DNA from: Streptomyces iranensis
Lineage (GTDB): Bacteria > Actinomycetota > Actinomycetes > Streptomycetales > Streptomycetaceae
Length of the DNA: 64,000 nucleotides
Direction of reading: 5' to 3'
NCBI RefSeq assembly: GCF_017874715.1
Contig: NZ_JAGGLR010000042.1
Span: 1 to 64,000 of the forward strand
Shown here: piece after piece, positions 37,401 to 45,955 of the stretch
Numbering within the stretch: position 1 is the first letter of the stretch
Layout: the number at the start of each line of letters is the position of its first letter
Notes under the pieces: model-generated
The model's input: only the letters and a program-made list of their open reading frames with translations
The model's database searches: none
What the model was told of the DNA's origin: nothing
Position numbers and translations under genes: made by a program

Positions 37401-40400
37401 CTGCGCCGGAACGAGGACGGCCCCATGTGCTTCCGGCGCGCCGCGGCCGAGTTCTACGCGGCCGGGGTCGACGTCGACTGGAGTACGGCCTTCCCCGACC
37501 CGCCCCGCATCCGCGTGGACCTGCCCACCTACCCCTTCCAGCGACGGCGCTTCTGGCTCAGGGCCGCGGCAGCCGGTCCGGCACCGGCGGCAGGCCCGCC
37601 GCCCGCCGCCGCGGACCCGGCACGGGACTCCTTCTGGCGCGCCGTCGAGGACGAGGACCTCACCGCGCTCACCGGTGTCCTCGGCATGGCAGGCGACGGC
37701 CGGGCCGCCGCGCTCGCGGACGTCCTCCCGGCCATGGCCACCTGGCACCGGCGCCACCGTACCGGCGACTGGCGCTACCGGATCGCCTGGGAGCCCCTCG
37801 GGCCGACGCGCCCGGACCCCGCGGGCGACCGCGGCCCCTGGCTCGTGGCTGTACCGGCGGAACACGCCGAACACGCCGTCACCCGGGCCGTGGTGGACGC
37901 GGTGCGCGGGCACACCGAGACGGTGCTGACCCTGTCGGTCGAGGCCAAGGACGATCGGGCGTCCCTCATGGACCGGATCCATGACCTCCTCCCCGGCCAG
38001 CCGCTCTCCGGGGCGGTGTCCCTCCTCGCGCTGGACGACGACACGCCGTCCGAGACCGCCCCCGGCGTCCCCGCGGGCACCGCGCACACCGCCGCGCTGA
38101 TGCAGGCGCTCGGGGACGCGGGGACGGACGTGCCCCTGTGGCTGATCACGCGGGGCGCCGTCGCCACCGGCGACGGTGCCCCGGTGACCCACCCGGTCCA
38201 GGCACAGACCTGGGCCCTGGGCCGGGTGCTCGCCCTGGAGCACCCCGACCGGTGGGGCGGTGTGATCGACCTGCCCGCCGAGCCGGGTCCGGCCGCGGTG
38301 CGCGCCCTCACCGCCCTGCTCGCCGGCGGCGACGACGATCAGCTCGCCGTCCGGGACGCCGGTGTGTTCACCCGCCGCCTGACACGCGCGGCGGACGCCG
38401 CACCGGGCACCGCCGGATGGCGCCCGGACCCCGACGGCACGGTCCTCATCACCGGTGGCACCGGTGCGCTGGCCGGTCATGTCGCCACCTGGCTGGCCGA
38501 CCAGGGCGCCGGACACCTGATGCTCGCCGGCCGGCGCGGCCCCGAGGCGCCGGGCGTGGCGGAACGCGTGGCCGAGCTCAGGGCGCGCGGCACCGAGGTC
38601 ACCGTGGTCGCCTGCGACGTGCGCGACCGGGACGCGGTACGCGACCTGCTCGCCGCCGTCCCCGGGCGCCACCCGCTCACCGCCGTCGTGCACTGCGCGG
38701 GGATCGGCCGCCTTCAGGCCCTGGCCGACACCACACCACAGGACTTCTCCGACGTCTTCGCCGCGAAGGCCGAGGGCGCGCGCCATCTGCACGAACTCAC
38801 CGAGGAGATGGGCATCAGCCTGGACGCCTTCATCCTCTTCTCGGCCGTCTCCGCGGTGTGGGGCGTCGGCCGCCAGGGCCACTACGGGGCGGCCAACGCC
38901 TATCTGCTCGCGCTCGCGGAGCACCGCCGGAGCCGGGGCCTCGCCGCCACCGCGCTCGCCTGGACCGGCTGGACCGGGGGCGGTATGGCCGTGGAGGACG
39001 CCTCGCAGGAGACCCTGCGGCGGCACGGCCTGCCCGACGGCGCCTTCGACCGCCTCGGCATGACCAAGGAGGAGGCCGCCGCCGAGACCGGAGAGCTCTG
39101 GGGGCTGCGCGGCATCGACCCGCGGACCCAGCTGGAGGTCCTGCGCACGGCTCTGGACCGCGGCGACGCGGTCACCGTGGTGGCCGACGTGGACTGGGAA
39201 CGGTTCACCACCGGATACGCGTCCGCGCGCCGACGGCCGCTGCTCGCCGGGATCCCGGAGGCACGGGCGCTGATGGAGCGCCTCGACGCCCCGGCCGCCG
39301 AACCGACCGGTGAGGGCGACGGCTCCGGCGCGCCGCAGACGCCCGAGGACTGGCAGCGCGGCCTGACCTCCGTCACCCCGGAGGAGCAGCGGGCCCGGGT
39401 CCTGGAGCTGGTCCGCGACCGGCTCGCCGAGGTCCTGGGGCACGGCTCGCCCGAGGACGTCGACCCCGACCGCCCGTTCCTCGAGATGGGCCTGGACTCC
39501 GTCTCGGCGGTCCAGCTGCGCAACCGCCTCGGCACCGCGGTGGGTCTGCGGCTGCCCGCGACCATCGCCTTCAACCACCCGACCCCGCGAGAACTCGCCG
39601 GATACGTATGGTCCAACGTGGCGCCGCCCGCCGCCGAGGTTGACGGCGCCGCGACGGAGGGCACCCCCGCCGAAGCCCCCGCGGCCGCCCCCACCACGGC
39701 GTCCGACGACACCCTGGTCCAGCTCTACAACTACGCCTGCGCCCACGGCCACGTGGACGAGGCGGTGAGGATGCTGCATGTCGCGGGACAGCTGCGCCCC
39801 ACCTACTCCGCCCCGGACGAGCCGGCCTCCCGCCCCGGCCCGGTGCGTCTGGCGGAGGGCCCGGACCGGCCCTCGCTCATCTGCCTCACCCCCTATGTCG
39901 CACCCGCGGGCGCCCACCAGTACGCGCGCTTCGCCGCGCCCTTCCGGGGCGTCAGGGATCTGTGGGCGCTCTCCCACCCCGGTTTCGCCAAGGGCGAGCC
40001 GCTCCCCGCAGACCTCGGCACGCTCTTCACCACCCAGGCGCGGACGGTGCTCGACACCGCGGGGGACACGCCGTTCGTCCTGCTCGGCTACTCCTCCGGT
40101 GGCTGGGTCGCCCACGGCACCGCGGCACGGCTCGAGGAGCTCGGCCGGCCGCCCGCCGCGGTGGTGATGCTGGACAGCTTCAGCCTGCGCCACCGCGAGG
40201 ACAACCGGGTCTTCTCCACGATGATGAACCAGCACCACGAGCGGGAGGGGGACCTGGAGGTCCCGCCCGAGGAGCTCACGGCCATGGGCCGCTACCTGCC
40301 GATGTTCCACCAGTGGAGCGACATCCCCGCCCTCTCCGTACCCACCCTGCTGGTACGGGCCGAGGAGCAGGCCGTGCTCAACCCCGCGACCGGGGCCGTC

Positions 40401-40532
40401 ACACCGCCGCCGGAGCACGTGGACATCACGGTTCCGACCCCCGGCAACCACTACTCGATGATGCAGGAACACGCCCCGCGCACCGCCGAGGCCGTCCGGA
40501 CATGGCTGGCGGACACCTTCGCCACCCGATGA
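34482..40532 (+). CDS. Single-module type I polyketide synthase (ACP*-KS-AT-KR-ACP-TE)
   Basis: 2016 residues. Residues ~5-105 resemble an ACP whose LGxDS is replaced by LGLVRDKA, so it cannot carry phosphopantetheine. A charged repeat leads to the KS (~143-570; C316 in DTACSSS, HGTGT, SNIGHTQ), then AT (~676-960; S769 in GHSQGE, specificity motif AAGH at 870-873), KR (~1150-1500; TGGTGALAGH, Y1468, no LDD motif and a W eight residues before Y, so A-type), ACP (S1673 in LDSVSA) and TE (~1790-2016; S1871 in GYSSGG). There is no DH or ER. It would add one alkylmalonyl unit, reduce the ketone and release the product. GTG 34482 has GGAG eight bases upstream. Confidence 0.95.
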   Translation: MSRFGMTPDELRERLAPLPRHERLESLLGLVCSKVAEQRETGDARSIDAHTPFRALGLVRDKAAALLRSLTAATGVPLSSVAVFDHPDPAALAAHLLTRLTGAEEGAAEEEPAGEKRAEEKRAEEKRAERRPVVRDHTGGRAEDPIAIVGMACRFPAGITSPEELWEFLEQGGDAVTGFPVDREWDVAGIYHPDPEHMGTSYTRSGAFIGDVADFDADFFGISPREAVAMDPQQRLLLEVAWEAVERTGIAPHTLRGSSTGVFIGTNEQDYLSRFFQPPEESEGFLISGNAASVLSGRVSYVLGLQGPSVSVDTACSSSLVALHQACRSLRDGECDLALGGGVALMSSPGAFIDFARKRVHAADGRCKAYADTADGTGWGEGAGVLVLERLADARRAGHRVLALIRGTAVNQDGASNGLSAPNGPSQERVIRQALADGGLAPGQVDAVDGHGTGTPLGDTIEAQALLATYGRGRDGDRPLWLGSIKSNIGHTQAASGVAGLIKMVKAMEHRWLPKTLHADTPSRRVPWDSGAVRVLDSGRAWPEGEEPMRAGVSSFGVSGTNAHLVVEQPPVVTAAEPTTDADPAPATAVPWVLSARSADALREQAGRLRTTVARNTAASVTDIGAALATTRSPFTHRAVLVGSDRETFEDLLAAVERGETAENAVTGAARPGLGRPVFVFPGQGAQWTGMGADLLDWSPAFARALRAVDAAFAPLVTWSVEDILRQRPGAPSLDEPEVLQPVSFAVSVALAELWRAHGVEPAAVLGHSQGEVAAAVVAGALGLEDAALIMVLRTRALMRLLGNGAMAAVDLPLDEVERRIGDYDGEISVAAVNGPTQITVSGTPGAVDTLLEEVRAEGVRVRKIRGAAAAGHSAQVEALREELVSGLATVTPRATHVPFYSSVTGEPVDTARLDAGYWYDNARRTVRFDLAVRAAMAEGHTAFVEAGPHPLLTAAVQDLAFDAQVPAVAGGSLRRNEDGPMCFRRAAAEFYAAGVDVDWSTAFPDPPRIRVDLPTYPFQRRRFWLRAAAAGPAPAAGPPPAAADPARDSFWRAVEDEDLTALTGVLGMAGDGRAAALADVLPAMATWHRRHRTGDWRYRIAWEPLGPTRPDPAGDRGPWLVAVPAEHAEHAVTRAVVDAVRGHTETVLTLSVEAKDDRASLMDRIHDLLPGQPLSGAVSLLALDDDTPSETAPGVPAGTAHTAALMQALGDAGTDVPLWLITRGAVATGDGAPVTHPVQAQTWALGRVLALEHPDRWGGVIDLPAEPGPAAVRALTALLAGGDDDQLAVRDAGVFTRRLTRAADAAPGTAGWRPDPDGTVLITGGTGALAGHVATWLADQGAGHLMLAGRRGPEAPGVAERVAELRARGTEVTVVACDVRDRDAVRDLLAAVPGRHPLTAVVHCAGIGRLQALADTTPQDFSDVFAAKAEGARHLHELTEEMGISLDAFILFSAVSAVWGVGRQGHYGAANAYLLALAEHRRSRGLAATALAWTGWTGGGMAVEDASQETLRRHGLPDGAFDRLGMTKEEAAAETGELWGLRGIDPRTQLEVLRTALDRGDAVTVVADVDWERFTTGYASARRRPLLAGIPEARALMERLDAPAAEPTGEGDGSGAPQTPEDWQRGLTSVTPEEQRARVLELVRDRLAEVLGHGSPEDVDPDRPFLEMGLDSVSAVQLRNRLGTAVGLRLPATIAFNHPTPRELAGYVWSNVAPPAAEVDGAATEGTPAEAPAAAPTTASDDTLVQLYNYACAHGHVDEAVRMLHVAGQLRPTYSAPDEPASRPGPVRLAEGPDRPSLICLTPYVAPAGAHQYARFAAPFRGVRDLWALSHPGFAKGEPLPADLGTLFTTQARTVLDTAGDTPFVLLGYSSGGWVAHGTAARLEELGRPPAAVVMLDSFSLRHREDNRVFSTMMNQHHEREGDLEVPPEELTAMGRYLPMFHQWSDIPALSVPTLLVRAEEQAVLNPATGAVTPPPEHVDITVPTPGNHYSMMQEHAPRTAEAVRTWLADTFATR
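34824..34868 (+). repeat. Three 15-bp in-frame repeats in the PKS linker
   Basis: GAGAAGAGGGCGGAA occurs three times head to tail (34824, 34839, 34854), encoding repeated EKRAE. It lies between the degenerate N-terminal ACP and the KS and gives a charged, probably helical linker. Confidence 0.85.
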
Positions 40533-40564
40533 GCCCGCACCCGGTCCGCGCCCTGTCGTCCGCA

Positions 40565-40616
40565 GTACGTGAACGCAGCACATGAACGCCGTACGTGAAC
40601 GCAGCATGTGAATGAG
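40565..40616 (+). repeat. Tandem 26-bp repeat upstream of the CCR gene
   Basis: Two adjacent 26-base units (40565-40590 and 40591-40616; both start GTACGTGAACGCAGCA) match at 21 of 26 positions. They fill the gap between the PKS and the CCR start and run into the ribosome site GAGGAG. Confidence 0.8.
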
Positions 40617-40627
40617 GAGCCTCTTTC

Positions 40628-41875
40628 ATGGTCAAATCCCTCTACGAGCTCGGTGAACTGCCCCCGCTGGGCGAGGTCCCCCAGCAGATGTACGCCTCCC
40701 TCATCCGCCAGGATCGCTTCGGAGAGCCGGTCAAGGCCTTCCGCACCGAGGTGGTCGACGTCCCCGCCGTCGGACCCGGCCAGGTGCTGGTCTACGTGAT
40801 GGCCGCGGGCATCAACTACAACAACGTCTGGGCCGCGAGCGGCCAGCCCGTCGACGTCATCGCCGCACGGCAGAAGTTCGGTCTCCCCGAGGACTTCCAC
40901 ATCGGCGGTTCGGAGGGCTCCGGGGTGGTGTGGGCGGTCGGCCCCGGCGTCCGCCACGTCCGGCCCGGAGACCAGGTGGTCCTCTCCGGAGGGCAGTGGG
41001 ACGAGACGGCGGAGGACATCCGCCTCAGCGGTGAGCCCCCGTTCTCCAGCTCCGCCCTGGCCTGGGGGTATGAGACCAACTACGGTTCCTTCGCCCAGTT
41101 CTGCCTGGTCAACGAGGTCCAGTGCCACCCCAAGCCGGAGAACCTCTCCTGGGAGGCGGCGGCCTGCTTCATGCTCTCGGCGCCCACCGCGTACCGCCAG
41201 CTCTTCGGCTGGCCGGGCAATACGGTGCGCCCCGGCGACCCGGTGCTCATCTGGGGCGGCGCGGGCGGCCTCGGCTCCAGCGCCATCCAGCTGACCCGGA
41301 TGGTCGGCGGCATCCCCATCGCCGTGGTGTCCGACGACCGGCGTGCCGAGTTCTGCCTCGAACTCGGCGCCCGGGGTGTCATCAACCGCAATGACTTCGA
41401 CCACTGGGGCCGGCTCCCGGACGCGGACGACGAGGAGGGCATGGCCCGCTTCCTGCGCGGTGCGCGGGCCTTCGGCAAGAAGATCTGGGAGATCCTCGGC
41501 GAGCGCGCCTCACCGACGATCGTCTTCGAGCACAGCGGCCAGGCGACCCTGCCCACCTCCGTCTATCTGTGCGCCACCGGCGGCATGGTGGTGATCTGCG
41601 GCGGCACCTCCGGCTACAACGGCGACATCGACCTGCGCCACCTCTGGATGCGGTCCAAGCGGCTCCAGGGCTCGCACGGCGCCAACACCCGGGAGTTCCG
41701 CGAGGTGACCAAGCTGGTGAGCGAGGGCGTCCTCGACCCCTGCCTCACCCGCTGCGACGACTTCGAGGGAGTCGGCCGGCTGCATCAGCTGATGCACGAC
41801 AACACCCACCCCGGCGGCAACATGTCCGTCCTCGTCAACGCCCCCGAGCGCGGCATGAACACTCTGCCTGCCTGA
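40628..41875 (+). CDS. ccr: Crotonyl-CoA carboxylase/reductase
   Basis: 415 residues of the CCR/zinc-independent alcohol dehydrogenase-like family, which reductively carboxylates crotonyl-CoA (or longer 2-enoyl-CoAs) to ethylmalonyl-CoA (or alkylmalonyl-CoA) with NADPH and CO2. Family stretches include GINYNNVWAASGQPVD, HIGGSEGSGVVWAVG and the nucleotide-binding WGGAGGLGSSAIQL. ATG 40628 has a GAGGAG site. It lies directly after the PKS, so it most likely supplies the branched extender unit for that AT, whose AAGH motif fits ethylmalonyl. Chain length of the accepted enoyl-CoA is not clear from sequence. Confidence 0.95.
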   Translation: MVKSLYELGELPPLGEVPQQMYASLIRQDRFGEPVKAFRTEVVDVPAVGPGQVLVYVMAAGINYNNVWAASGQPVDVIAARQKFGLPEDFHIGGSEGSGVVWAVGPGVRHVRPGDQVVLSGGQWDETAEDIRLSGEPPFSSSALAWGYETNYGSFAQFCLVNEVQCHPKPENLSWEAAACFMLSAPTAYRQLFGWPGNTVRPGDPVLIWGGAGGLGSSAIQLTRMVGGIPIAVVSDDRRAEFCLELGARGVINRNDFDHWGRLPDADDEEGMARFLRGARAFGKKIWEILGERASPTIVFEHSGQATLPTSVYLCATGGMVVICGGTSGYNGDIDLRHLWMRSKRLQGSHGANTREFREVTKLVSEGVLDPCLTRCDDFEGVGRLHQLMHDNTHPGGNMSVLVNAPERGMNTLPA

Positions 41876-41905
41876 TCGGGCCACCCATACGCCCAGGAGA
41901 ACACC

Positions 41906-43090
41906 GTGCACCAACCCCCTCACGCCGCCGAGCGGCCGGCACCGGGGCCGGGGGCTGCGCCCGCCGCCCGCACCGTCCATCCGCTCGAGATGGCGAACGG
42001 CACCAGACTGTGGCTTGTCACCGGATACGGACCGGTGCGCCAGGCGCTTTCGGACCCCCGGTTCGCCAAGGACTCCTGGGAGATCATGCGGATCCTGCGG
42101 GACCGCCGGATCCAGGCCCATCAGGAGATCTTCAGCCAGGCGCTCAGCCATCACATGCTCAACACCGATCCGCCCGAGCACCACCGGCTGCGGCACATGG
42201 TGAACAAGGGCTTCACCCTGCGCCGGGTGCAGCGGCTGCGGCCCCGTATCGAGCAGATCACCGATCAACTGCTGGACGCCGTCCAGGGACAGGACTCGGT
42301 CGACCTCATCGAGGCCCTGGCCTTCCCACTGCCCATCACCGTGATCTGCGAACTGCTCGGCGTGCCCGAGGAGGACCGGCGCACCTTCAGATCCTGGACC
42401 AACGCCTTCGTCCTGGCGGTCGAGCCCGAGGTCTTCAGGGACGCGAGCGTCGCCATGAACGCGTACATCCGTGAGCTGGTGGCCGCCAAACGCGCGGCGC
42501 CCGGGGACGACATGATCTCCGCCCTCGCCACCGAGGACAGCGAGTCGGCGCTGGACGACGAGGAAATCGCGGCCATGGCCGTACTGCTGCTCGCGGCCGG
42601 TCATGAGACCACCGTGAACCTCATCGGCAACGGCGCACTGGCCTTGGTGACCCACCCCGGTCAGTTCGCCGCCCTGCGCGCCGACCGCTCCCTGCTGCCC
42701 GGAGCCATCGAGGAGTTCCTGCGCTTCGAGAGCCCGGTCAACCAGGCGACCATGCGCTTCACCAAGGAACCGGTCGAGATCGGCGGCGTGCTCATCCCCG
42801 AGGACGAGTTCGTGATGGTCAACGTCGACTCCGCCAACCACGACCCCGAGCGGTTCCCCCAGCCCGGCCGGCTGGATCTGAAGCGGGACGCCCGGGGCCA
42901 TGTCTCCTTCGGGCACGGCATCCACTTCTGCCTCGGCGCGCCGCTGGCCCGGCTGGAGGCCGAAGTCGTCTTCACCAAGCTGCTCGACTGCTTCGAGACG
43001 ATCGAACTCGCCACTCCGGTGGCACAGCTGGAATGGCGCAGCAGCACTCTGATGCGCGGTCTGGAAAGCCTGCCGCTGCGCATGGCATAA
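41906..43090 (+). CDS. Cytochrome P450
   Basis: 394 residues, a soluble bacterial class I P450. The I-helix oxygen-binding motif is AGHETT, the K-helix ExxR is EEFLRFESPV, and the heme loop is FGHGIHFCLG with the cysteine ligand. GTG 41906 has AGGAGA upstream and follows the CCR gene by 30 bases. It is likely to hydroxylate or epoxidise the polyketide after release. Its redox partners are not in the cluster. Confidence 0.93.
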   Translation: MHQPPHAAERPAPGPGAAPAARTVHPLEMANGTRLWLVTGYGPVRQALSDPRFAKDSWEIMRILRDRRIQAHQEIFSQALSHHMLNTDPPEHHRLRHMVNKGFTLRRVQRLRPRIEQITDQLLDAVQGQDSVDLIEALAFPLPITVICELLGVPEEDRRTFRSWTNAFVLAVEPEVFRDASVAMNAYIRELVAAKRAAPGDDMISALATEDSESALDDEEIAAMAVLLLAAGHETTVNLIGNGALALVTHPGQFAALRADRSLLPGAIEEFLRFESPVNQATMRFTKEPVEIGGVLIPEDEFVMVNVDSANHDPERFPQPGRLDLKRDARGHVSFGHGIHFCLGAPLARLEAEVVFTKLLDCFETIELATPVAQLEWRSSTLMRGLESLPLRMA

Positions 43091-43153
43091 GCCGGAACAT
43101 GGACAACTCGCCATTACCGGTGGGGCGTTGTTGGCAGCATGTGTCCGAAACTC

Positions 43154-43183
43154 TTGAGTCCCTTGATCGGCCGCACGTAATGT
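43154..43183 (+). promoter_or_regulatory. Probable promoter of the type II operon
   Basis: TTGAGT (43154-43159), an 18-base spacer and TAATGT (43178-43183) precede the first stand-alone ACP gene. CTTGA occurs twice (43153, 43162) in the -35 region, and TTGATCGGC (43163) is shared with the PKS promoter region. SARP control is possible but the repeat spacing is not the usual 11 bases. Confidence 0.45.
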
Positions 43184-43231
43184 CCTGAGGCGTCGGCCCC
43201 AACAAATGTGAAGAAGGCAGAGGAAGAGCAT

Positions 43232-43483
43232 ATGAGCGCACTTGTGCAGGAGCGCCGCGATGACATCAAGGAAATCGTCTGCGACATCCTTGAAATCGAT
43301 CCGGAGGAATTGAAGGACAGCAGCCTTCTGAAGGAGGACCACGACGCCGACTCCCTGCGGGCCATCGAGATCCTGGCCGCCCTGGAGAAGACGTTCGGAA
43401 TCTCCATCGACCAGGCGGAGATGTCGCGCATGGTGAATCTCGACGGCATTTACGCGGTGGTCTCCGAGGCGAGCGACAAGTAA
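43232..43483 (+). CDS. Acyl carrier protein (first)
   Basis: 83 residues, a free-standing ACP; the phosphopantetheine serine is S41 in DHDADSLRAIEIL. It opens the type II operon, so it probably carries the growing chain for the ketosynthases that follow. ATG 43232 is preceded by AGAGGAAGAG; an in-frame ATG eight codons upstream lacks a good site. DADSL is slightly unusual compared with the common LGxDSL. Confidence 0.93.
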   Translation: MSALVQERRDDIKEIVCDILEIDPEELKDSSLLKEDHDADSLRAIEILAALEKTFGISIDQAEMSRMVNLDGIYAVVSEASDK

Positions 43484-43536
43484 GAGCGGAACGGGACTTC
43501 GATCGGCCGGCCGGGAGTTGAGGAGAGAGCGGGATC

Positions 43537-44781
43537 ATGCGGACTGAGGCCCCTCACCGAGTCGTCGTCACCGGTATGGGAGCGATATCCAGTATCGGCA
43601 TCGGAACGGCTGACTTTCTCACCGGGCTGCGCTCCGGGCGCAGCGCGGTGCGGCCCATCACGGCGTTCGACACCGAGGGATTCGCCCACGCCATGGGGTG
43701 CGAGGTGACGGGCTTCGCCCCCGAGGACCACATCCGCAACGTCCCCCTGCACACGCTGGGCCGGGCGGGCCAGTTCTCGGTGTCGGCCGCCCGGATGGCC
43801 GTCGAGGACGCCGGGCTGGACGAGGCGGACCTGCGGGCCCGCCGGGGCCTGACCGCGATCGGCACCACCGACGGCGAGGCCAGGGACATGGACCGGCTGG
43901 TCGAGACCGAGGTGTCGAAGGGGCCCGAGGCGATGGACCCGGTGGTGGCCGAGCGGGTCACCGCGGGCCGGCTGTCGTCGGCGGTGGCGCGCGAGTTGGG
44001 CCTGCGCTCGGTGGAGGCGGTCACCCTGCCCACCGCCTGCGCCGCCGGGAACTACGCCATCGGCTACGGGTACGACGCCATCAGCTCCGGGGACGTGGAC
44101 TACGCGCTGTGCGGCGGCGCCGACGCGCTCTGCCGCAAGACGTTCACCGGCTTCTACCGGATCGGGACCATCGCGCCCGAGAAGTGCCGGCCTTTCGACA
44201 GGGACCGCCAGGGAATACTCACCGGCGAGGGCGCAGGCGTTCTGGTCCTGGAGAATCTGGAGTCCGCCCGGGTGCGGGGCGCGCGCATCCACGCCGAAGT
44301 GCTCGGGTTCGCCTTGAACTGCGATGCGCATCACCCGGTCGCACCCGATGAGGACAGCGTGGCCGACTGTATGCGGCTCGCGCTGGAGAATGCCGGAGTG
44401 GGGCCCGGAGACATCGACTTCATCTCCGCCCACGGCACCGGGACCTGGGCCAACGACGTGACCGAGGCCGCCGCCGTGCGCCGGGTGTTCGGGGCGGACA
44501 CGGCCCCGCGCACGATTTCCATGAAATCGATGCTCGGTCACAGCATGGGAGCCGCGAGCGCGCTGGCCTCGATCGGCTGTGTGCTCGCCATCGTCGAAGG
44601 GTTCATCCCGCCCACGATCAACCATGTCGAGACCGACCCCGAATGCGGCCTCGACTGTGTGCCCAATGAGGCCGTCGCCGCCAAACCGAGAGTCGTGCAG
44701 AACAACGGCCTCGCCTTCGGAGGAAACAACGCTGTGCTGATCTTGGGCAAATACGAGGAGGAACAGACGTGGCACGGGTGA
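43537..44781 (+). CDS. Type II beta-ketoacyl synthase (KS-alpha, first)
   Basis: 414 residues with a full catalytic triad: C168 in PTACAAGN, H299 in SAHGTGT and H335 in MLGHSMGA. The sequence resembles FabF-like KS of highly reducing type II PKS systems (cinnamoyl-lipid and polyene types) rather than aromatic ones. ATG 43537 has GAGGAGAG upstream. Its likely partner is the cysteine-less protein at 50101. The stop precedes KS2 by 22 bases. Confidence 0.93.
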   Translation: MRTEAPHRVVVTGMGAISSIGIGTADFLTGLRSGRSAVRPITAFDTEGFAHAMGCEVTGFAPEDHIRNVPLHTLGRAGQFSVSAARMAVEDAGLDEADLRARRGLTAIGTTDGEARDMDRLVETEVSKGPEAMDPVVAERVTAGRLSSAVARELGLRSVEAVTLPTACAAGNYAIGYGYDAISSGDVDYALCGGADALCRKTFTGFYRIGTIAPEKCRPFDRDRQGILTGEGAGVLVLENLESARVRGARIHAEVLGFALNCDAHHPVAPDEDSVADCMRLALENAGVGPGDIDFISAHGTGTWANDVTEAAAVRRVFGADTAPRTISMKSMLGHSMGAASALASIGCVLAIVEGFIPPTINHVETDPECGLDCVPNEAVAAKPRVVQNNGLAFGGNNAVLILGKYEEEQTWHG

Positions 44782-44803
44782 ACGACCGCACGCGACGGTC
44801 CCG

Positions 44804-45955
44804 ATGAACTGGGCGATAACCGGCACCGGTGCGGTGGCCAGCATCGGGAGGGACACCGACGAGGTCTTCGACGCCCTCTGCGCGGGTCGCAGTGGACGCG
44901 CCCTGCTGCGCGGCTTCGACAGCCGCGCCTACCGGGCCGCACACGCCTACGAGATCGACGACCGCCCCGCGGACGGCGCCGATGTGCCGGCCCGCGCGAC
45001 CGCCTGGCTGCTGCGGGCGGTGGCCGAGGCACTGCGCGACGCCGGTCTTGACGAGGACCTCTCCGGCACCCCGGTGATCGTCGGCACCGGACTGCGGGAG
45101 CTGCGGTCCGTCGAGCTCAAGTGGTGCGAGTCCGCCGACTTCGACCTCGGCGGACTCCACTTCGGGACCGCGCTGCGCGAGCGCTTCGGGGCCACCTGGA
45201 CCTACACGATCTCCAACGCGTGCTCGGCGTCCCTGCACGCCCTGGCCATGGGGAGCGACCTGCTCACCGCGGGCACCGCCGAGGCGGTGGTGGTGGCCGG
45301 TGTGGACACCATCACGGCGAGCATGTTCGGGCTGCTGGACCGGGTGCAGCTGGACCCCCCGGACCGGGTGCGGCCCTTCGACCAGAACCGCCGGGGCACC
45401 CTCATGGGCGACGGCGCCGCGGCCGTGGTGCTCACCCGGGAGGACCACCCCGCGGCCCGCCTGGCCAGGGGCCGGCTCCGGGCCGCGAGCATGAACTGCG
45501 ACGCCTCCCACCCGACCGCACCCGATCCGGCCGGTATCGCCCAGGCCATCCGCCTGGCGCATGAGCAGGCCGGTATCAAGGCCGACGACGTCGATCTGGT
45601 CCTGCTGCACGGCACCGGAACCGCCCTCAACGACGAGGCGGAGGCCACGGCCCTGTGCGACGTCTTCGGCAGCGGGATCGGCCTGCCGCTGATGACGGCG
45701 GTGAAGTCCATGACCGGGCACACCTCGGGCGGATCCGGGCTGCTCGGCCTGATCGTCGCCGTCCGGGCGCTGGCCGCGGGCCGGGTCCCGCCGACCATCG
45801 CCCTGGACACCCCGGCCGGAGTCGCCGGGCGGTTCCGCTTCGCGACCGGGGCCACCCCGCCGGAGGAGCCGGAGCGGCTGCGGATCGCGCAGGTCGACGC
45901 GTTCGGCTTCGGCGGGGTCAACGCGGTCGCCATCGTGGAAGGAGTGGCCGCGTGA
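44804..45955 (+). CDS. Beta-ketoacyl synthase (second)
   Basis: 383 residues with active-site cysteine C140 in SNACSASLHA, HGTGT and a late MTGHTSGG histidine. It differs clearly from KS1 and is shorter than usual. It overlaps the following cysteine-less KS-like gene by four bases (GTGA), and the two probably form a KS/chain-length-factor-like pair. Its role (second elongation system, starter selection or condensation with another chain) is not known. Confidence 0.9.
   Translation: MNWAITGTGAVASIGRDTDEVFDALCAGRSGRALLRGFDSRAYRAAHAYEIDDRPADGADVPARATAWLLRAVAEALRDAGLDEDLSGTPVIVGTGLRELRSVELKWCESADFDLGGLHFGTALRERFGATWTYTISNACSASLHALAMGSDLLTAGTAEAVVVAGVDTITASMFGLLDRVQLDPPDRVRPFDQNRRGTLMGDGAAAVVLTREDHPAARLARGRLRAASMNCDASHPTAPDPAGIAQAIRLAHEQAGIKADDVDLVLLHGTGTALNDEAEATALCDVFGSGIGLPLMTAVKSMTGHTSGGSGLLGLIVAVRALAAGRVPPTIALDTPAGVAGRFRFATGATPPEEPERLRIAQVDAFGFGGVNAVAIVEGVAA

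Noticed and set aside
35148..40607. Antisense open frame of about 5.4 kb opposite the polyketide synthase
   Set aside because: The sense strand has a complete multidomain enzyme; the antisense translation is Gly/Arg/His-rich and has no homology that I recognise.
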